Source: Brugia malayi (taxonomy: Eukaryota > Nematoda > Chromadorea > Rhabditida > Onchocercidae). Taken from it: 64,000 nt of DNA. The stretch covers positions 5,201,221 to 5,265,220 of the forward strand of contig NW_025062479.1 of NCBI RefSeq assembly GCF_000002995.4, written 5' to 3'. Of this stretch, positions 1-13,719 are shown piece by piece; within the stretch, counting starts at the first letter, position 1, and every line of letters begins with the position of its first letter. Below the pieces are notes generated by a model. The model made no database searches. It was not told where the DNA came from and saw only the letters and a list, made by a program, of their open reading frames with translations. The translations under genes were made by a program, and so were the position numbers.

Positions 1-3000
1 AAAGTAAGTTCCACCGTTTGAGAGTCTTGCGATAATCTAGCACAATATATAAACTTGTTCCTTGCCACAGTATCCAAAACGCCAAAATAATATAACCAAG
101 GGCAAACAAAGATACTCCACCCAAACCAGCTACTAATACCATTACAACAGTTATCCAGTGCCCGTACATGAAGACAATTATTTTCAAGAAGTCGACAAAA
201 CTCCTAGAAAAAATTTCAACATAAATAATACTTCACAGGTTAAGCTGTTCAATTAATACATCAGATTCTAAGAAAATCAATAAAAAGAGGTTTTTGAAAC
301 AGTATACTGACCGCTGTTGGGCAATGAAATCATATGTTGGATTATCCCGTCTCAAACCATTACGTCCGCTGCTCGCATAAATGGACTCATTGTCACCTGC
401 TGGTGAGTCAGTTTCATTTCGAAAAGCATATTCCTAAAACGGATAAAAATGGAGAAAAACTGAATAAACGATTTCTTAAAATCTGGAAACCAATATGAAT
501 AATATTTACCTGACAAGCAACCATCAGTAGGAGTAGGAAGTCCGCCACTGACTTCCTTGTATCTAACTGAAAGCGATAACTAGCCAAATCCAACCAAAAT
601 ATCAAATTATCATTTTGCAAAGGATCTGATAACCACCTGCTCCATGGATAATCTGCAAAATCTTTGAATACAAAGCAAGAACGTATTTACCATTTCCGAA
701 TATATTTTCAAAATTCCCCAAACAAATTTCGAGGGAGGGAAAAGCTAAGAAAAAGCAATGAAATGAAGAAATATCAATGAAAAAAAAAAAGATGAAGCAG
801 AAACAAACTAACAGCATAAAATAAGAACTGTGGAACACATTCAAAGATTTTTTTTTTTTCTCAATATTTCCAATTTAAATAGAAATACATACCGAAACAA
901 AGGAATGGTGGCAAACCAACATAGAAAGCATACTGCAAGGGAAACAGGACAGTTAGATAAAGAAGGAAGATAGGCCATAAGCAACGACAAGTTATACGAG
1001 AGCTGAATACAAATACCATTAACCAAATAAGTAGAAGTGTTGCCAGTAAATCCATTCGTATCCATGCCACTATGACCATCATCGTCATTGACAACTTCAG
1101 TTTTTTAAAAAGCTTACTGAATTTCATTATTTCATTTAAAAAAAATTTTTTTTAGATAGTTTTTTTTTTTTAAAAAAAAAAAACTTACTGCTAACTAAAA
1201 CTCGCCCTGACTGTAACTGCCACAGTTAACAGAGGTTAATCTATTAATTATACACGGAGATATTTAACACACTCCATCATAACTCATTCCAATTTTACAA
1301 TCGTCGTATACTTATTTCTGTTAAACAGTTTGCTTTCTCATACCCTACATTTTCTTTCGCTTTTGAAGCAGAAACATCGGCTGTAAATGTCCAACACCGA
1401 GGTTCGTCGAAGTTAACATAAGACCCTTCACTAAGTAGTTGCAGAAAGACAGATTTACTAAACTAAGAAGCCAGGGTAATCTATTTAAAAACAGAACTCT
1501 ACATGCACAGACATATATATATATATATATAGCAAAGAAGTCAATATAATCATAATATAGTTAAAATTTTCAAAATAAATGTACCTCTAAACCAAATTTA
1601 TAGAATCCATAATTGAAGAAAAACTTGATCATATCAACCAAACTAGTATCCCAATTGCTAGGATCTGCTTTCGGGAACACAAGTCCACGAGGCGGAACAC
1701 TTGCCCCAGATACCAAACGTTTATGTTGCTGGCGATAGATAACAATTGCTTGTAATGCTATTGCTAATAAAGCAACAATTAAACCCTGCAAAAGATAACG
1801 TAAAATATGGCTATGTTTGAAAGCAAATATAATGGTTTGGTGTACAAACTTTTAGAATCTAAATTTTAACTCCTGATATGAAATTTAAAAGTCTTCACTT
1901 ACACTGATGTAATTTCTGACGACCGGTACTTTTTGGAAACCAAGCCAGTATGCTGTTGCACTCAAAGTGTATTCAGATGAATTGCATATTAGCTCTTTCG
2001 AATATACTGGTAATGGTTTTTCTACCACAAAATGCATCTGCAAATTTAACCAATAAATTATTTCTTGAAGTATATTTTGCATAAAGACACCATTGTATTC
2101 TGCAAAATCGAGGACATCATAACAAAATAAAAAATTAACCTGGTAAACCATTCTAACTGCGATAAATGCTGATATGAATATACATAACAACCGGAAAATA
2201 GTCGAGGAGATTGATGGAACACAAACAGCAATACTAGTTAAAACCATTAATGTTAAATTGAGGGCGCATATCTGCAGAAATTTTAGTTCCAGATAGGAAA
2301 TGAAAGCATAACAATTGAAATATTTTCCTATTTCAGCACCGAACATTCAAACGTGACATGAAAAGCATTTTCTTCCAACCACTGCCACTAACAAACCAAT
2401 AATTTAGTAGCAAAAGTAATGAAACTGAAAGTTGTTCCATCAGAATTAACAAAACGAAAACCACATCCGTAAGTTGCTATTATTTATAAATTTTAAGTGG
2501 TAAATAAGTTCTGAATAAACCAATGAATTTACATCATTGACAGCAACAATAACTATGATAAACATGACAAGTTTGGCCACATGAGCTTCTGCAATGTTCC
2601 ACAACGCTTCCACCAGACACTCTGCGATATGCCTCACTTTGGTATAAAAAATCTGTTGCTCTGTAACTAAATAAATAATCTACATGCATGAAAATGAGTT
2701 TCACATACTTACTAAAGTTCTTCAAAACTTTCAACACTTATCCCTTGAAAATCCTTCATCCTGAGAAATGACTTATGTGTAACGACAAGACATATTTCAA
2801 ATCCAATTTTAAAAAATTCCAGATTTCAAAAACGAACAATACGCAGAAAAATGAGTTACCTGCCAAGGAATCTACAAATGATACGCATGTTGTTGAATGT
2901 AGAAGATAAAAATTTTGAAGTGAATTTTCATACAACTGACATTACAAAATGAACAAAGCAAGAGAGGGAGAGAGACTGCAACAAATTATTACCATTTGAA

Positions 3001-6000
3001 TAAACCTTAAATGATTGCTGCAAAAATGAAAGAGGCTGCAGAATGTCAACCTAATAGAACAAGCCACAATTGCTCGACGTAATTATATCAGCATAAAATC
3101 ACCGAAAATTGACTATGCAAAGTTCAATTAGAATAACTAATAATTGCAAGGAATTGTTCAAAATAACAAGCTAAAAGAAAAGTATAATTTCAGCTCCATT
3201 TCCATGAATTTAAAGTAAGAATAACAGTTACATGCTAAGGAAGGTTTTAACAATCAACATCTACGATTTATTACATGGAAGTAATTCTAAAAACAAATTA
3301 GCTTCAGATAATTTAATTTTAAACTGTTTTCACGAACAGGAAGCAAGCTAATGTTCATTTGCACAAGCTTTTATAGCCCATCCCATACTTACTCAACGAA
3401 CAAACTTAAGAAAAAAAATATTGTACGAGCTCCGCAGATTTTGTCTGTGTAATCATTACCTAAGTACTGCAAGTGATTGAAGATAATCGCCTCATCAACC
3501 TGATAATATATAAGAAAAAGGTCGAATAAATCAACAGGCAACAAAATTATAATCACGAATTTAAGTAGGAATGATTGGAAAAAAGAGAACAGTTGGAATT
3601 TTAAATGTGAAAATCCAAAGAACTGGTTTCTCGAAGCACCGCAAAATCATGAGAACCAAAAAACGGAAGACTGTATAACTTAAATTGTAGGAAAGTGCCA
3701 AAAAATGTAATTGGGAAATAGGATCGAAAGCTTTGACAATTAAGTTTAAACTCTAGAAGTTCTCTGAAATGACAGTACGCCGTTATTTTTATTTAGACAA
3801 TTCATAACATAGCTCATGACTTAACATCTGAAGCTAGGATGTTTGCAATACATTAAATTGTAACCTGTGTTAAACATAAACCAAAGAGTCCAAGAAAAAA
3901 TAAATATATTGAAATCGATCAATAACAACTGCTATCCAAAAACATTCATTACGCTATTGTAATTTCAGCAGGACTTGAAAAAATAGGTAAAATCGTGAAC
4001 ATGGATAATTAAACTAGTGAGCATCATAACGCTAGGCTTATTACAGAGAACTTGAGGCTCTTTTCCTTTTTCGATAAAGAAGTTTCTGCAAAAACAAAAA
4101 AAGAAAAAAAGGAACCCCAAACTTTAGATTTTTACAACCATTTGATCTGCTGTAGGAAAGCTAAAGAAGCTGCATCAAAAACAACTTACCACCGAAAGTT
4201 TCTGCAGCTATCTCATTATCAGTGGCACCTGAAACAACAGCAAAGAACGGACGCCATCGATCGTAAAAGAATTTCATGTGCAACATGATCACTATGAAAA
4301 GTGAAATTGGTCCAACCAAATGAATTAGCAAAGATCTGAAAATGAATACTTGAATATCGTTGTGTACAGATATCAGTGAAGCTATAAAATAGGAACTAAA
4401 TGACATATGATAATAACTAATCTTCACCCAGGATTAAATTTCAAATGAAAACATGAACAGTCCCAAAACTAGAATCAAATGTAAAGAGATCCCTACCCTT
4501 TATCTTTTTCTTGGTTGTAATTGATTAAGCCAATATCATGATTCCAGTTATCACTGAATCCTGTTGCTTTCTGCCAGATCAACGGTAATGCTGGGAACTG
4601 ATAACAATATAGGACTATTACCACAGTTAATGAATATATCGTCAGGAATGCAAGGTAACTATATAAAAAACGCCATAGACAGCCAAAAGAACACTGAAAA
4701 AGTATTTTATTTTATTTTATGTGCATCCAGTTCCTAAGAAATTCAAATTAGGTAGGGTATAACATAAACTGTTTCAAGAATTATCCCAGGACCATCATAT
4801 TTTATTTTCTACCTACACAATTAGTAAAGACTCGAAAACTTAAGAATTATTATTAAAAAACCAAGAAATCACTATTAAGTACAACACATTACACTCCATA
4901 CAAAATTAACACGTTAAAATAATAGGATCGCTATTTATTTCTGTCTAGACATATTCTATTCCTGTGTAAATCAACGCATGATTATGAAGTTTAATATAAG
5001 TAAATTATTATCTTGTCCGCTCGAAAACCTTCGTTTTACTATTTTTCTGGATTACTTTCAGAAGACTATATATCAAATTTCAATTTTATTTTCAACTAAA
5101 TAAATAATACTCAATTGCTCTACAGCAATTTACCACAAGATATAACGATGATTCCGAAAAACTAGAGATATAAATATGTCGTAAACAATTTTTTTGTTAA
5201 ACACTAAGACGGCTAATGTCTTTTGATCTTTTAACTGATAGGAAATTTCCTTTTAAGAAAACAGATTAACTGAAAGTGAATAACAGTACTTATTTTTTGA
5301 TTGATAAAATCAGACTTAACTCCGAATGAAATTGAATTTGAATTAATAATATTAAAAACACAACTGTTTTAAAAAGGGAGAAACATACCACTAGCAGGAT
5401 AATTAGCACACTGAACGATATGAAAAAACCAACAGTGTACAGAACTGGCTGTGAATGGATTGAAATAACGAGCAAAACAAAACTGACAACAAAAATCCAG
5501 TATTTTGCAACCACTCCAACGCCAACTAATGCACTCTAGTAAACAAACAATCAAACCATTATCTTTAACAAAAAAAAAAGAAATTAAATTACCGAGTTAA
5601 ATAAGTAACTTTCACCTATATACATGTATACGTTAAAAAATTTTTTGAAATCAAGGGATAATAAGGTGGCTGCATCAAATGTAAAAAAACTAGACCGTTA
5701 CAGATGCAGAGTGCCAAAAACTAGTAACAATGTAGTGAGATACCCCATTAGCAAAGGGAGAACGATTCAAAACACAATCTAGAAACGTTTGCTAAAACTC
5801 TCACATGTCTCACATTTATCACCAAAACCTGCGAAATACATACCCATATTATCCGACAAAGCGAAGAATATGATCGCAAATGATGAGTGTTAAAAGAAAA
5901 CCAAATCAATATCTAAACTTACCTGAGATGACAATGCTTCATTACCAGATATACCGATAGGACCAGTTGTTGAATTAGTACTAGATTTTTCATGAAGATA

Positions 6001-9000
6001 TACCCGAGGTAGTGCAAAAACTGGCAAGCTCAATAAACCCTGAAAGTGCAAAAACTTCCATAAAATATAATGAACAGTGAAATAGAATGGCAAGAAATTC
6101 ACACTAAAAAAAAACAAAAGGACAGAATTTTATAGTTTCAAGACAAAAAAGATAAAAAAATTCTAGTGAACTAAATAGTAGAGTATTACAATCCTTTTTC
6201 ATGGGTCTCATGAATTATTAACCAATCGATAATAAACATTGGTAGTCAAGCCAAATGTAAAAGCGATTGCAGAAGTCAAAATTATATAAACAGATGAGTG
6301 TTTTCGAAAGTTATTCGAAGTTTTAAACAACACAAAATACACCAAATTTGCAACCAGTTAACAAATTTCTAAGAAATGTAGAAATCTGAACCATTTTGAT
6401 TAATACCAGTAGATTTTACCCACCCCCAAAGAAGTAAAAATCTCTTTTCACTGCTCTCACCAACTCTGCCTCTTCCCCTCTAGGACAACTAAAAACGTAA
6501 AAAAAATTCCCCACCAGTTCTAATGCATTCAAAAGTCAGCTTCTATCTTCACGCATAGAAAAAAACAGCAGGAAATTAAGAAGCAATAGAATCATGGTAT
6601 AAACAGTCTTTCCTCCGCTATTCCATCATTTTCAGCATCACCTTTTACGGAACTTCTGCCTTATAGCAATTTATCATTTCTTTACACAGTGATTTTTGCA
6701 TTTATTATACAGGAACACATTCAGTAAACTTCCTTCATTGATTAAATGACTCAACATTGCTCCACCTTCCTTCTCCACACAATCTTAGGAAGTGGTTACT
6801 AACTTATTTCATAGTGTTTCACAAACTGTTGCCTCTTTCAAACAGGATTCAAAGGAAATTCAAAGAAAATAAATCAAATTTTCCCATGAAATTCTAGAAA
6901 CTGAAGTATGCTGAAGGCTCTACCCACCCGACAAAGAGCAAACCTTAGTGACAAGAGTAATGAACGCTGCAGTTCGATTAGACGCGAAAATGAAACCAAT
7001 AAGTTCCATAGAGCTTGACTGCGGCAGTTCATGTTTGATATCCATGCTGCACACATACTGTGCAACAAGTAGGAACTAAAATCAAAATTATTCTCAGACC
7101 TATTTAAAACAAATAAATATTAATAAATCACTATCGAAACAAAACTTTCTTAAATCTCATCATAAAAAAAAAAAAAAAAAAAAAACAACAAAATAAAACA
7201 GACTTCAACATACGCCATAAGTGGTGGTGATGCTCGAAGTGCCACAGTGCGTGTGTTTTTGAAAACCAAAATAATGCAAGCTTCTACTAAAAATACCAGA
7301 CCAAATACTGAGTGGTAAAGAAGAGCCCAGAACTGAAAATTTAAATGGTGATATTATGCAATGAGGTAATATTCTGAGCTTCCGGTACATGCATAAAGCG
7401 GTTTCTTATATAATCCTTCAATCACAAACTACACTGCAGAGTTTTTGACAAGTTTATATCAGCTAAACAAGCTTCTAGTGAACTAAACTGCATGTTTAAA
7501 TTATAACTAAAGTGAAAACATATGCCTAATAACACTGCTCAAGCAAAGACAGGAATACAATTCACTAAAAAATTAATATTTTTGAAGCATTCTTATCGCA
7601 AAATAAAGTAAAACCAAACATTACCGTCATAGCCATTAAAGAAAAAACATGAAGATGATGGGAAACAAAAGTTAGTGAAGCACTAAATCCTTGAGATATT
7701 ACTGTCTCATGCTTTCCTGGTCCTGGAAAGTCTGATTCTAATTCGATTCGGAATTAAAATTCATACTGGTAGTCAAGAACTTTAGATTAAAGAAATTTAC
7801 AAGTATTTCTTGCATGAGATATTATATAAATAAAACTAAGATGAACTGAACATAAAAACAGATGACAAATTACCAATAAAAACGACTGCTATCTCTTCGT
7901 GGTCAGCATGAAACGGATTAACCTGATCCAGTGATAAATTTCGGACACTGTGAGAATTTGCATCGCTTGCAAGAAGCTATAAAAGAAAAACACAGGAATG
8001 TTGAGCTATGCAGTTGCAGATGATTTCGATAAAACAAAGAAGAAATCAAATCTAACAAGTAATACGAATAATGAAAAAGTAAAAACGTATAAATCAAAGG
8101 TTGACTGAAGAATGTTAAGGCAAACAAAAGCGGATGCTAAGTGAAACTAAACTTTGAAAATCTGAATTAAATAATTATAACATTACGAATTACCGAATCA
8201 TTACAATCCTTTCCCAACCCCCCCTCCCACCCTCCAGCATGCTTATTTACATCAAGCTACATTTAATTTTTTCATTATCCACATCAGTAGTTGCCCCTTA
8301 AAATGATCTGTATTTCATGATCCCGTTCTATAATGTGATTCGAAAATATGTAGTTTAAGAAACAACATATGAGAAGTAAGAAAAAAAATAACTGTATAGA
8401 ATCTGGAATTCATATCCTCATTCAATGCTTAAAAGAATTTAGCACTAATCTTCAAATAGGGAAGGAGAACAAGCACCGCAAAACAAGACAAATATACTTT
8501 ACAACTAAAAACTACTGACACTCAACCAGTAAAAAAATAATCTAAAAAAGTTACTGAAGTGAAAATTCATTACAAATTTTGAGAAATCAAAAAATAAATA
8601 GAAGTGAATAACTGAATGCCATCGAGAGAAGTTTGGATAAAGCAGTTAGAAACAACTCTTACCTCATCATGCATTATACTTCCAGTGTCTTCGCAAGTCT
8701 TATATTTACGATAAATTTCACATCTTGTAAAACTACACTGAATAATTAGAAGGTGATAAAGAACTAGTACAGCTGCTGCATTGGCAAATGTTGTCCAATA
8801 ATCAAGTGAAATGACATTCACTGACCACCACATATTGCAATCCGTGTATAAAATAGGGACAAAACCAACCAAACTGTAACAAATAGCAGTTAAAAACCTT
8901 TAAATCTGAAAATATATTCAAGAGTATCCAAAATTTTTGAAACGAATTAATGCTGTACCTAATCAAGTTAATCTCTGCTAACCATTACCGCCTGAATAAT

Positions 9001-10881
9001 ACAATTTGAAGTACTAATCATCATTTATATTCCAAATTACGGCTTGCATCCTAGTCACTTTGCTAATCCACATGAAAAGGTAAAGTAACCAGAATAAATT
9101 ACTATCCTACAAGACGGAATTTTTGTAGCCGAAGGAGTAAACTCAGTTTTAGCGAAAACATATGAAAACCATACCGAGCAAAAAATGATTGTCCAAGTAT
9201 GATGGTTTGAAAGAATGGTATCTGATATATATAAAGCAACAGGAAGTGCAATGCACAAAAGAAGATGATTACACGTTTAAGAATATTGAAGACATGGCAA
9301 TGAAGGGGTTTGTACAATGCCCACAACGTTGTAATACAAAGAAATGTAATGAAATAAATGGAGTTGAGAACACATGGCTGAAAAATAATTAACAAATCAT
9401 TCAATTTTTAAAAAGAATATTACAATGAATGACTTCGTTGTAATTTTGGATAGAAATTTCAAATTTACATTTTACTTCAATTTGAATCTGGCTAGGACTC
9501 AAAATCAAAACTAAATACCAAATCTTATGCATTTCAGTAACCTGAAAAATGCCGGTTAAACCGAGAGCCAAAATTACTGCAACGTCTGAGAGCCTTTTCA
9601 GAAACAAAACCAATGCTTCACTGTTGCTTATTTTCGTAAATTCAGTAGTGCTGAAACGAAAAAAAAAAAAAAAAAAAAATGTAACGTTTACTGTGACTCA
9701 GGAAATATACGACACATCAAAATAGTATGAAAGAGCAGATTAGAAGTATTACCCTGAAGTTTCCCGTACTATTTGCACATTAACGATATGGCTGCTACTT
9801 CCGAAATCTTCATTTTGATGAATAAGAAAACAACAGCCTGTAACCAGAAGAGAAGCTACAAGTGCCAGTAATTCAGGAAGAATTACACGTATTGTATCGA
9901 AGCCAGAATAACGTTTGATTCTGAAAAGTTTCGAAATGACAGTTCGAATTTATTGGACATGAAACTTCCTCCATAATTACTGTTATCCTTGTCATAATTA
10001 CTGTTATCAGAAAAGCACTTTTAGCTTTGCAATGCAAACTATGAGATAGATATTCATTCAGCAGTTAAAACCATCACTGATATTTTTCGAAATCACAAAG
10101 ACACATTTTCAGCCTACATGAAAAAAAAAGAAAAAAGCTACAATTCTCTGCTGACTGGCTAGTAAAACTTATATGTTTGTGTAGTGGGCAAGATCACACA
10201 TTTTTCACTGCATTAAGTTGCTAAAATACCTTGTGATCTCAATAAGAATCGAACGGTTACGTATTGGTTCCTTTTCAGAACTCAAATTAATGGAATATCA
10301 AATAAAGTAAGTCCATACAACATTATCTAGGAACAAATGTCAACACGACATAGCTGGTAAATAAAATATTTTGTCTGCACATACAATATTATACTGGAGA
10401 TTTCGTTACTAGTCAACTGATCAAATACATACCTAACTAATCCAATCTGTCGCAACCAAAAGTTCAAAATTGACATATTGCATGTTTTGGTGTATTCATC
10501 GATATTCGGCTGAGAAAATGATTCATAAATCTGATAGCTCAACTGAATAGCGGAAGTAAGCAGTGCCGTTAGCAAGACGGAAATGAAATAAACACGAAGT
10601 GACCGTTGAATTGGTCCATATGACAATATGGGCCCCAAATGCGGACCAATTAAGGCGAAAATAATGTAGGTGATGGAAATAAAACATGGCCGGATGAATG
10701 CGCCTGGAAATAATATGAAAGCTGGAAAATATGCAAAACAGTGAAACGATCCAACCTCACACTTCAAATCAAAATACATTAAAGTTACAGTATAACATAT
10801 AAGACTCTAAAACAAACCGGTAAGTAATGCTGTTGGAAGAACAAATCGGTATAAAACTTTTTTTAGCAAAATAAAAGCCAT
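1..10881 (-). CDS. pezo-1: Piezo mechanosensitive cation channel, N-terminal and middle part, runs off left edge
   Basis: Piezo proteins are very large multi-pass plasma-membrane channels that open under membrane tension. The start is taken at 10881, where the frame opens MAFILLKKVLYRFVLPTALL. Exons traced with matching phase are 10818-10881, 10433-10703, 9753-9920, 9542-9650, 9175-9377 and 8663-8873. Further membrane-spanning exons were seen near 7.9, 7.7, 7.3, 7.0, 6.0, 5.45, 4.6, 4.3, 2.6, 2.2, 1.7 and 0.4 kb. Family-like strings include FRPCFI-type text after the first exon (AFIRPCFISI), LRQIGLVR, KFFFNYGFYKFGLEV (exon at 1.6-1.8 kb) and, at the left edge, VFMYGHWITVVMVL followed by SLFALGYIILAFW. 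The protein is almost continuous membrane helices, as expected of the Piezo blade. The C-terminal pore module lies outside the window, so function is inferred from the blade. Not every small middle exon was phased. Confidence 0.93.
1511..1531. repeat. AT dinucleotide repeat in a Piezo intron
   Basis: A run of about nine AT/TA units lies in a Piezo intron. It is a likely length-variable microsatellite with no sign of function. Confidence 0.8.
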
Positions 10882-12942
10882 ATTTAATTCTTGTTGTGAA
10901 TAAATCTTATCATCATCGGAATACAGTCACCTTATCAACGCACTCTTCTTTCACGTTCACCTGTAAACACTTCCTTTTATCACTTAGAATGTAACAGAAA
11001 AAGCAATGAAATAAAATATAGAGTATCATGGAATAGTGAAAAATAAGTGGAGAAATCTAATGACTATTCAGTAATAAAAATGATTAGCTACTACGGAACG
11101 GACGGATTGGTCCAGCGAACTTAGATTCGTGTTCAAATTTTCGTGAAATGTTTCGAAAAAGTCTAAAACGTAAGCATTCCAACATCTGCAATTTTTAAGT
11201 ACATAAGGGAAATTTAACTAGGTAAAAAAATTGGGAATTGAAACCTAATTATAGCAACTTTAGCCGGAAAAAACTAATGCAAGCACGAAATAATCACATT
11301 AATAATCTACTCTCATCGAACAAGATAAAAGAACTACGGAGTGACGAATAAGTCGAGAAAGAAAAAATGGATACTAAAAGTAGAAAGACCAGATTCACTG
11401 GATGGCGAAGACTTTCATAATTAGTCAGATTAATCTGAACGACCAGGAAGATCTCTCTGTTACGCAAAGACTACAAATAAGCATACCATACGCGAGAAAC
11501 TATGCACGCATAATGTCATGATTGCGCCACATATACATCAAATAAACCACTCCCATAAGCTATTGATCGATAAAGCGCTATTAGCAAGCAATCGTTGTTT
11601 GCACAGACCTCCTCCATAATTGCTACGATAGTAAATACATAGCATCTTCAAAATTTCGGAATGTGTAATGGAGAGAACAATGGGACAGTGGAAGCTAGTA
11701 GCGGTGTAAAAAAGTTGTGACCAAATGTATTTTGTCCCACCGATATACGCATGTGAGTCGACTCAAAGGAACGCAGTTAGGCGCATAGAATACTAGTAAA
11801 AATGACACACTATCTTCTTCCATAACTGTGGGCGGACGCTGGAAAGTAGGTGAGAGGCCATGTTGCTACTTTTTTGCATTTTCTTAGAAAACGGTCCGGA
11901 AATCAGCATGTAGCAAGAACTACAAAGTTCGAGATAACTTGGAAGGAAGTGTAGAAATTGAACCGAACAGGACTCTACTTCATAATGCGTCTTCTGGTCA
12001 ATTACATTTCCAGCTTCTCTGGTCAAGATTCAGATTTCCTCTCTGAATAAAGATTTGACCCATGAATTCTTCCTAAAGACAATGAAAGAGTACTGAATGA
12101 CCATTTTTATGCAGCAAACTCCCAACAGCTTAATTTTCTGTTCGAAGGTAACAATCTATAAATGATTTAGTGAATCAAAACATGGGCTGGATGGAAAACA
12201 ACACAAAATATAAGCTCTCCCAATACTTGAATAAAAGAAAAAAAAAACAGGTCGACATGTGGTATACTCAGCACAAGCAAATAAAGTGTAGCCGCCTTGG
12301 GACGCGACTGAAATAAAATATGTCAGTATTACCCTGAGTAATGAAATGTGATGTAAACAGGATTTTGAGTAACAAATAATAACTCTGCATGAAAAATTTG
12401 TAATTACTACAAATAAGCTTTTCAGCTCTTGCGTTCACAAATTTTTTTCGCAAAAATTCGTAAAAGTTTGTTAACGTCGCATATGATACTAGTTCTCAAC
12501 AGTATCACATGTGCTGGTCATAATTACTGTACAATACAAAATCAATAAAAAACAAAAAACACCACAAAAGATTTTATATGGTGCCCATAAACAGGTAATA
12601 AAATAACTATCAGTAACCTATTACCAGGTAGTCATAATAAATTTCCGGTATCGCATGCCAATTCCAGATAAACCGGTGCATGTTTTGTAGTAGTATGATG
12701 AACATCAATGAGAAAAAACGTACGACTAGTACAAATAAACTATTGCTACAAAACGGGCGGTTACCTTATGTAAAGATTATTAGTAATAATAAATTTCTCT
12801 TATATAAATACGAAAAAAAAAATCCCTATCGAAAAATTTCTAGTAACAAAAAATATCAGTAAGTAAATCTTAGATTTCTTCATGTTCTAGTATTGGTAGC
12901 ACATTTCAACTGCATCACACAGTTCAAACTTTCGATTAAGAA
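10882..12942. other. Intergenic: Piezo 5' flank
   Basis: This 2 kb stretch separates the Piezo start from the end of the R-SNARE gene, both on the minus strand. It should hold the Piezo promoter and 5' leader. No protein-like frame with splice signals, tRNA-like fold or repeat array was recognised. Confidence 0.6.
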
Positions 12943-13719
12943 TTATAATGAAGAATAACCGAGAACGCCAGAGTTCTTCAGCATAATAAGTATGATACTA
13001 ACAGCAACAACCATTAAAAAAATAGTGATGATAATAATCCATTTTGCATTCTTCACACACATTCGACGCTGGACGCGTCGTGCTGTCCAATGGAAGGTTT
13101 GAGACTGCAAGAAAAATTTTTTAAATAAAATAACTAAAATGGTCTTAAAGATTATGTAGATGTCACATAATACATCCATTACAATGCCCGCGAAATTTTA
13201 AAGATTACTTAGAAAATTTCCACGTATTCCTGAAATTCTTCAGTCTCCTTCAAACTACTTGGCTAGCTTTGTTACAATAATTCTGAACTATTCTTACAGC
13301 ATTTAATTTGAAAACAGAACTAAGCAGAACTATTTTTTACAGAAATTTCTAAAAAGACATACCGATTGAGTGAGTGCTTCCGTTCTATTCTCAATATTTT
13401 CCAGCTGTTCACCTCTTTCTAGCACTCTTTGCATGTTATTGTTCATCACCTTAAATGACCAACCCTTGAAAACAAGCAATTACTGTTGCAGGAAGTCCTT
13501 AAAAGCAAACTGGGAAATACGTTCCGAAGAAGTGAGCAACTGGTAAAGCTGTAGAACTTGTAATTCCCTCCACATGCTTTACAATAAAATTCAAAACGAT
13601 TTGTTCCACATATTGAAGATCGGTAAAAAATAGAATAAACTAACCTCCTTCACACTTTCAACATGCTGTCGAATCACGGCAAGCCTGCCCCTTTCCACTT
13701 CTTCATTTCCATGATCCAT
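12943..13719 (-). CDS. vamp-8: VAMP8/VAMP4-like R-SNARE (endobrevin-like)
   Basis: Vesicle R-SNARE that pairs with Q-SNAREs to drive membrane fusion, probably in endosomal or lysosomal traffic. Three exons join in phase 0: 13645-13719, 13363-13449 and 12943-13104, giving 107 residues, the usual VAMP size. The SNARE motif covers about residues 12-70, with the central-layer arginine in QRVLERGEQLENI, as in VAMP2 (VLERDQKL) and VAMP8. A single C-terminal membrane anchor follows (IIIITIFLMVVAVSIILIML), then a short KNSGVLGYSSL tail. The start at 13719 opens MDHGNEEVERGR with no longin domain, so it is a brevin. The juxtamembrane stretch is RRMCVKNAKW rather than the tryptophan pair of most brevins. 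The family is sure; assignment as VAMP8 rather than VAMP4 is likely only. Confidence 0.92.

Noticed and set aside
1140..1185. Poly-T followed by poly-A forming a possible hairpin
   Set aside because: It is simple A/T homopolymer in a Piezo intron, as elsewhere (for example near 7165, 9660, 51131); no evidence of function.
9189..9392. Plus-strand frame inside the Piezo gene
   Set aside because: The minus strand carries a Piezo membrane exon (9175-9377) with correct splice phases.
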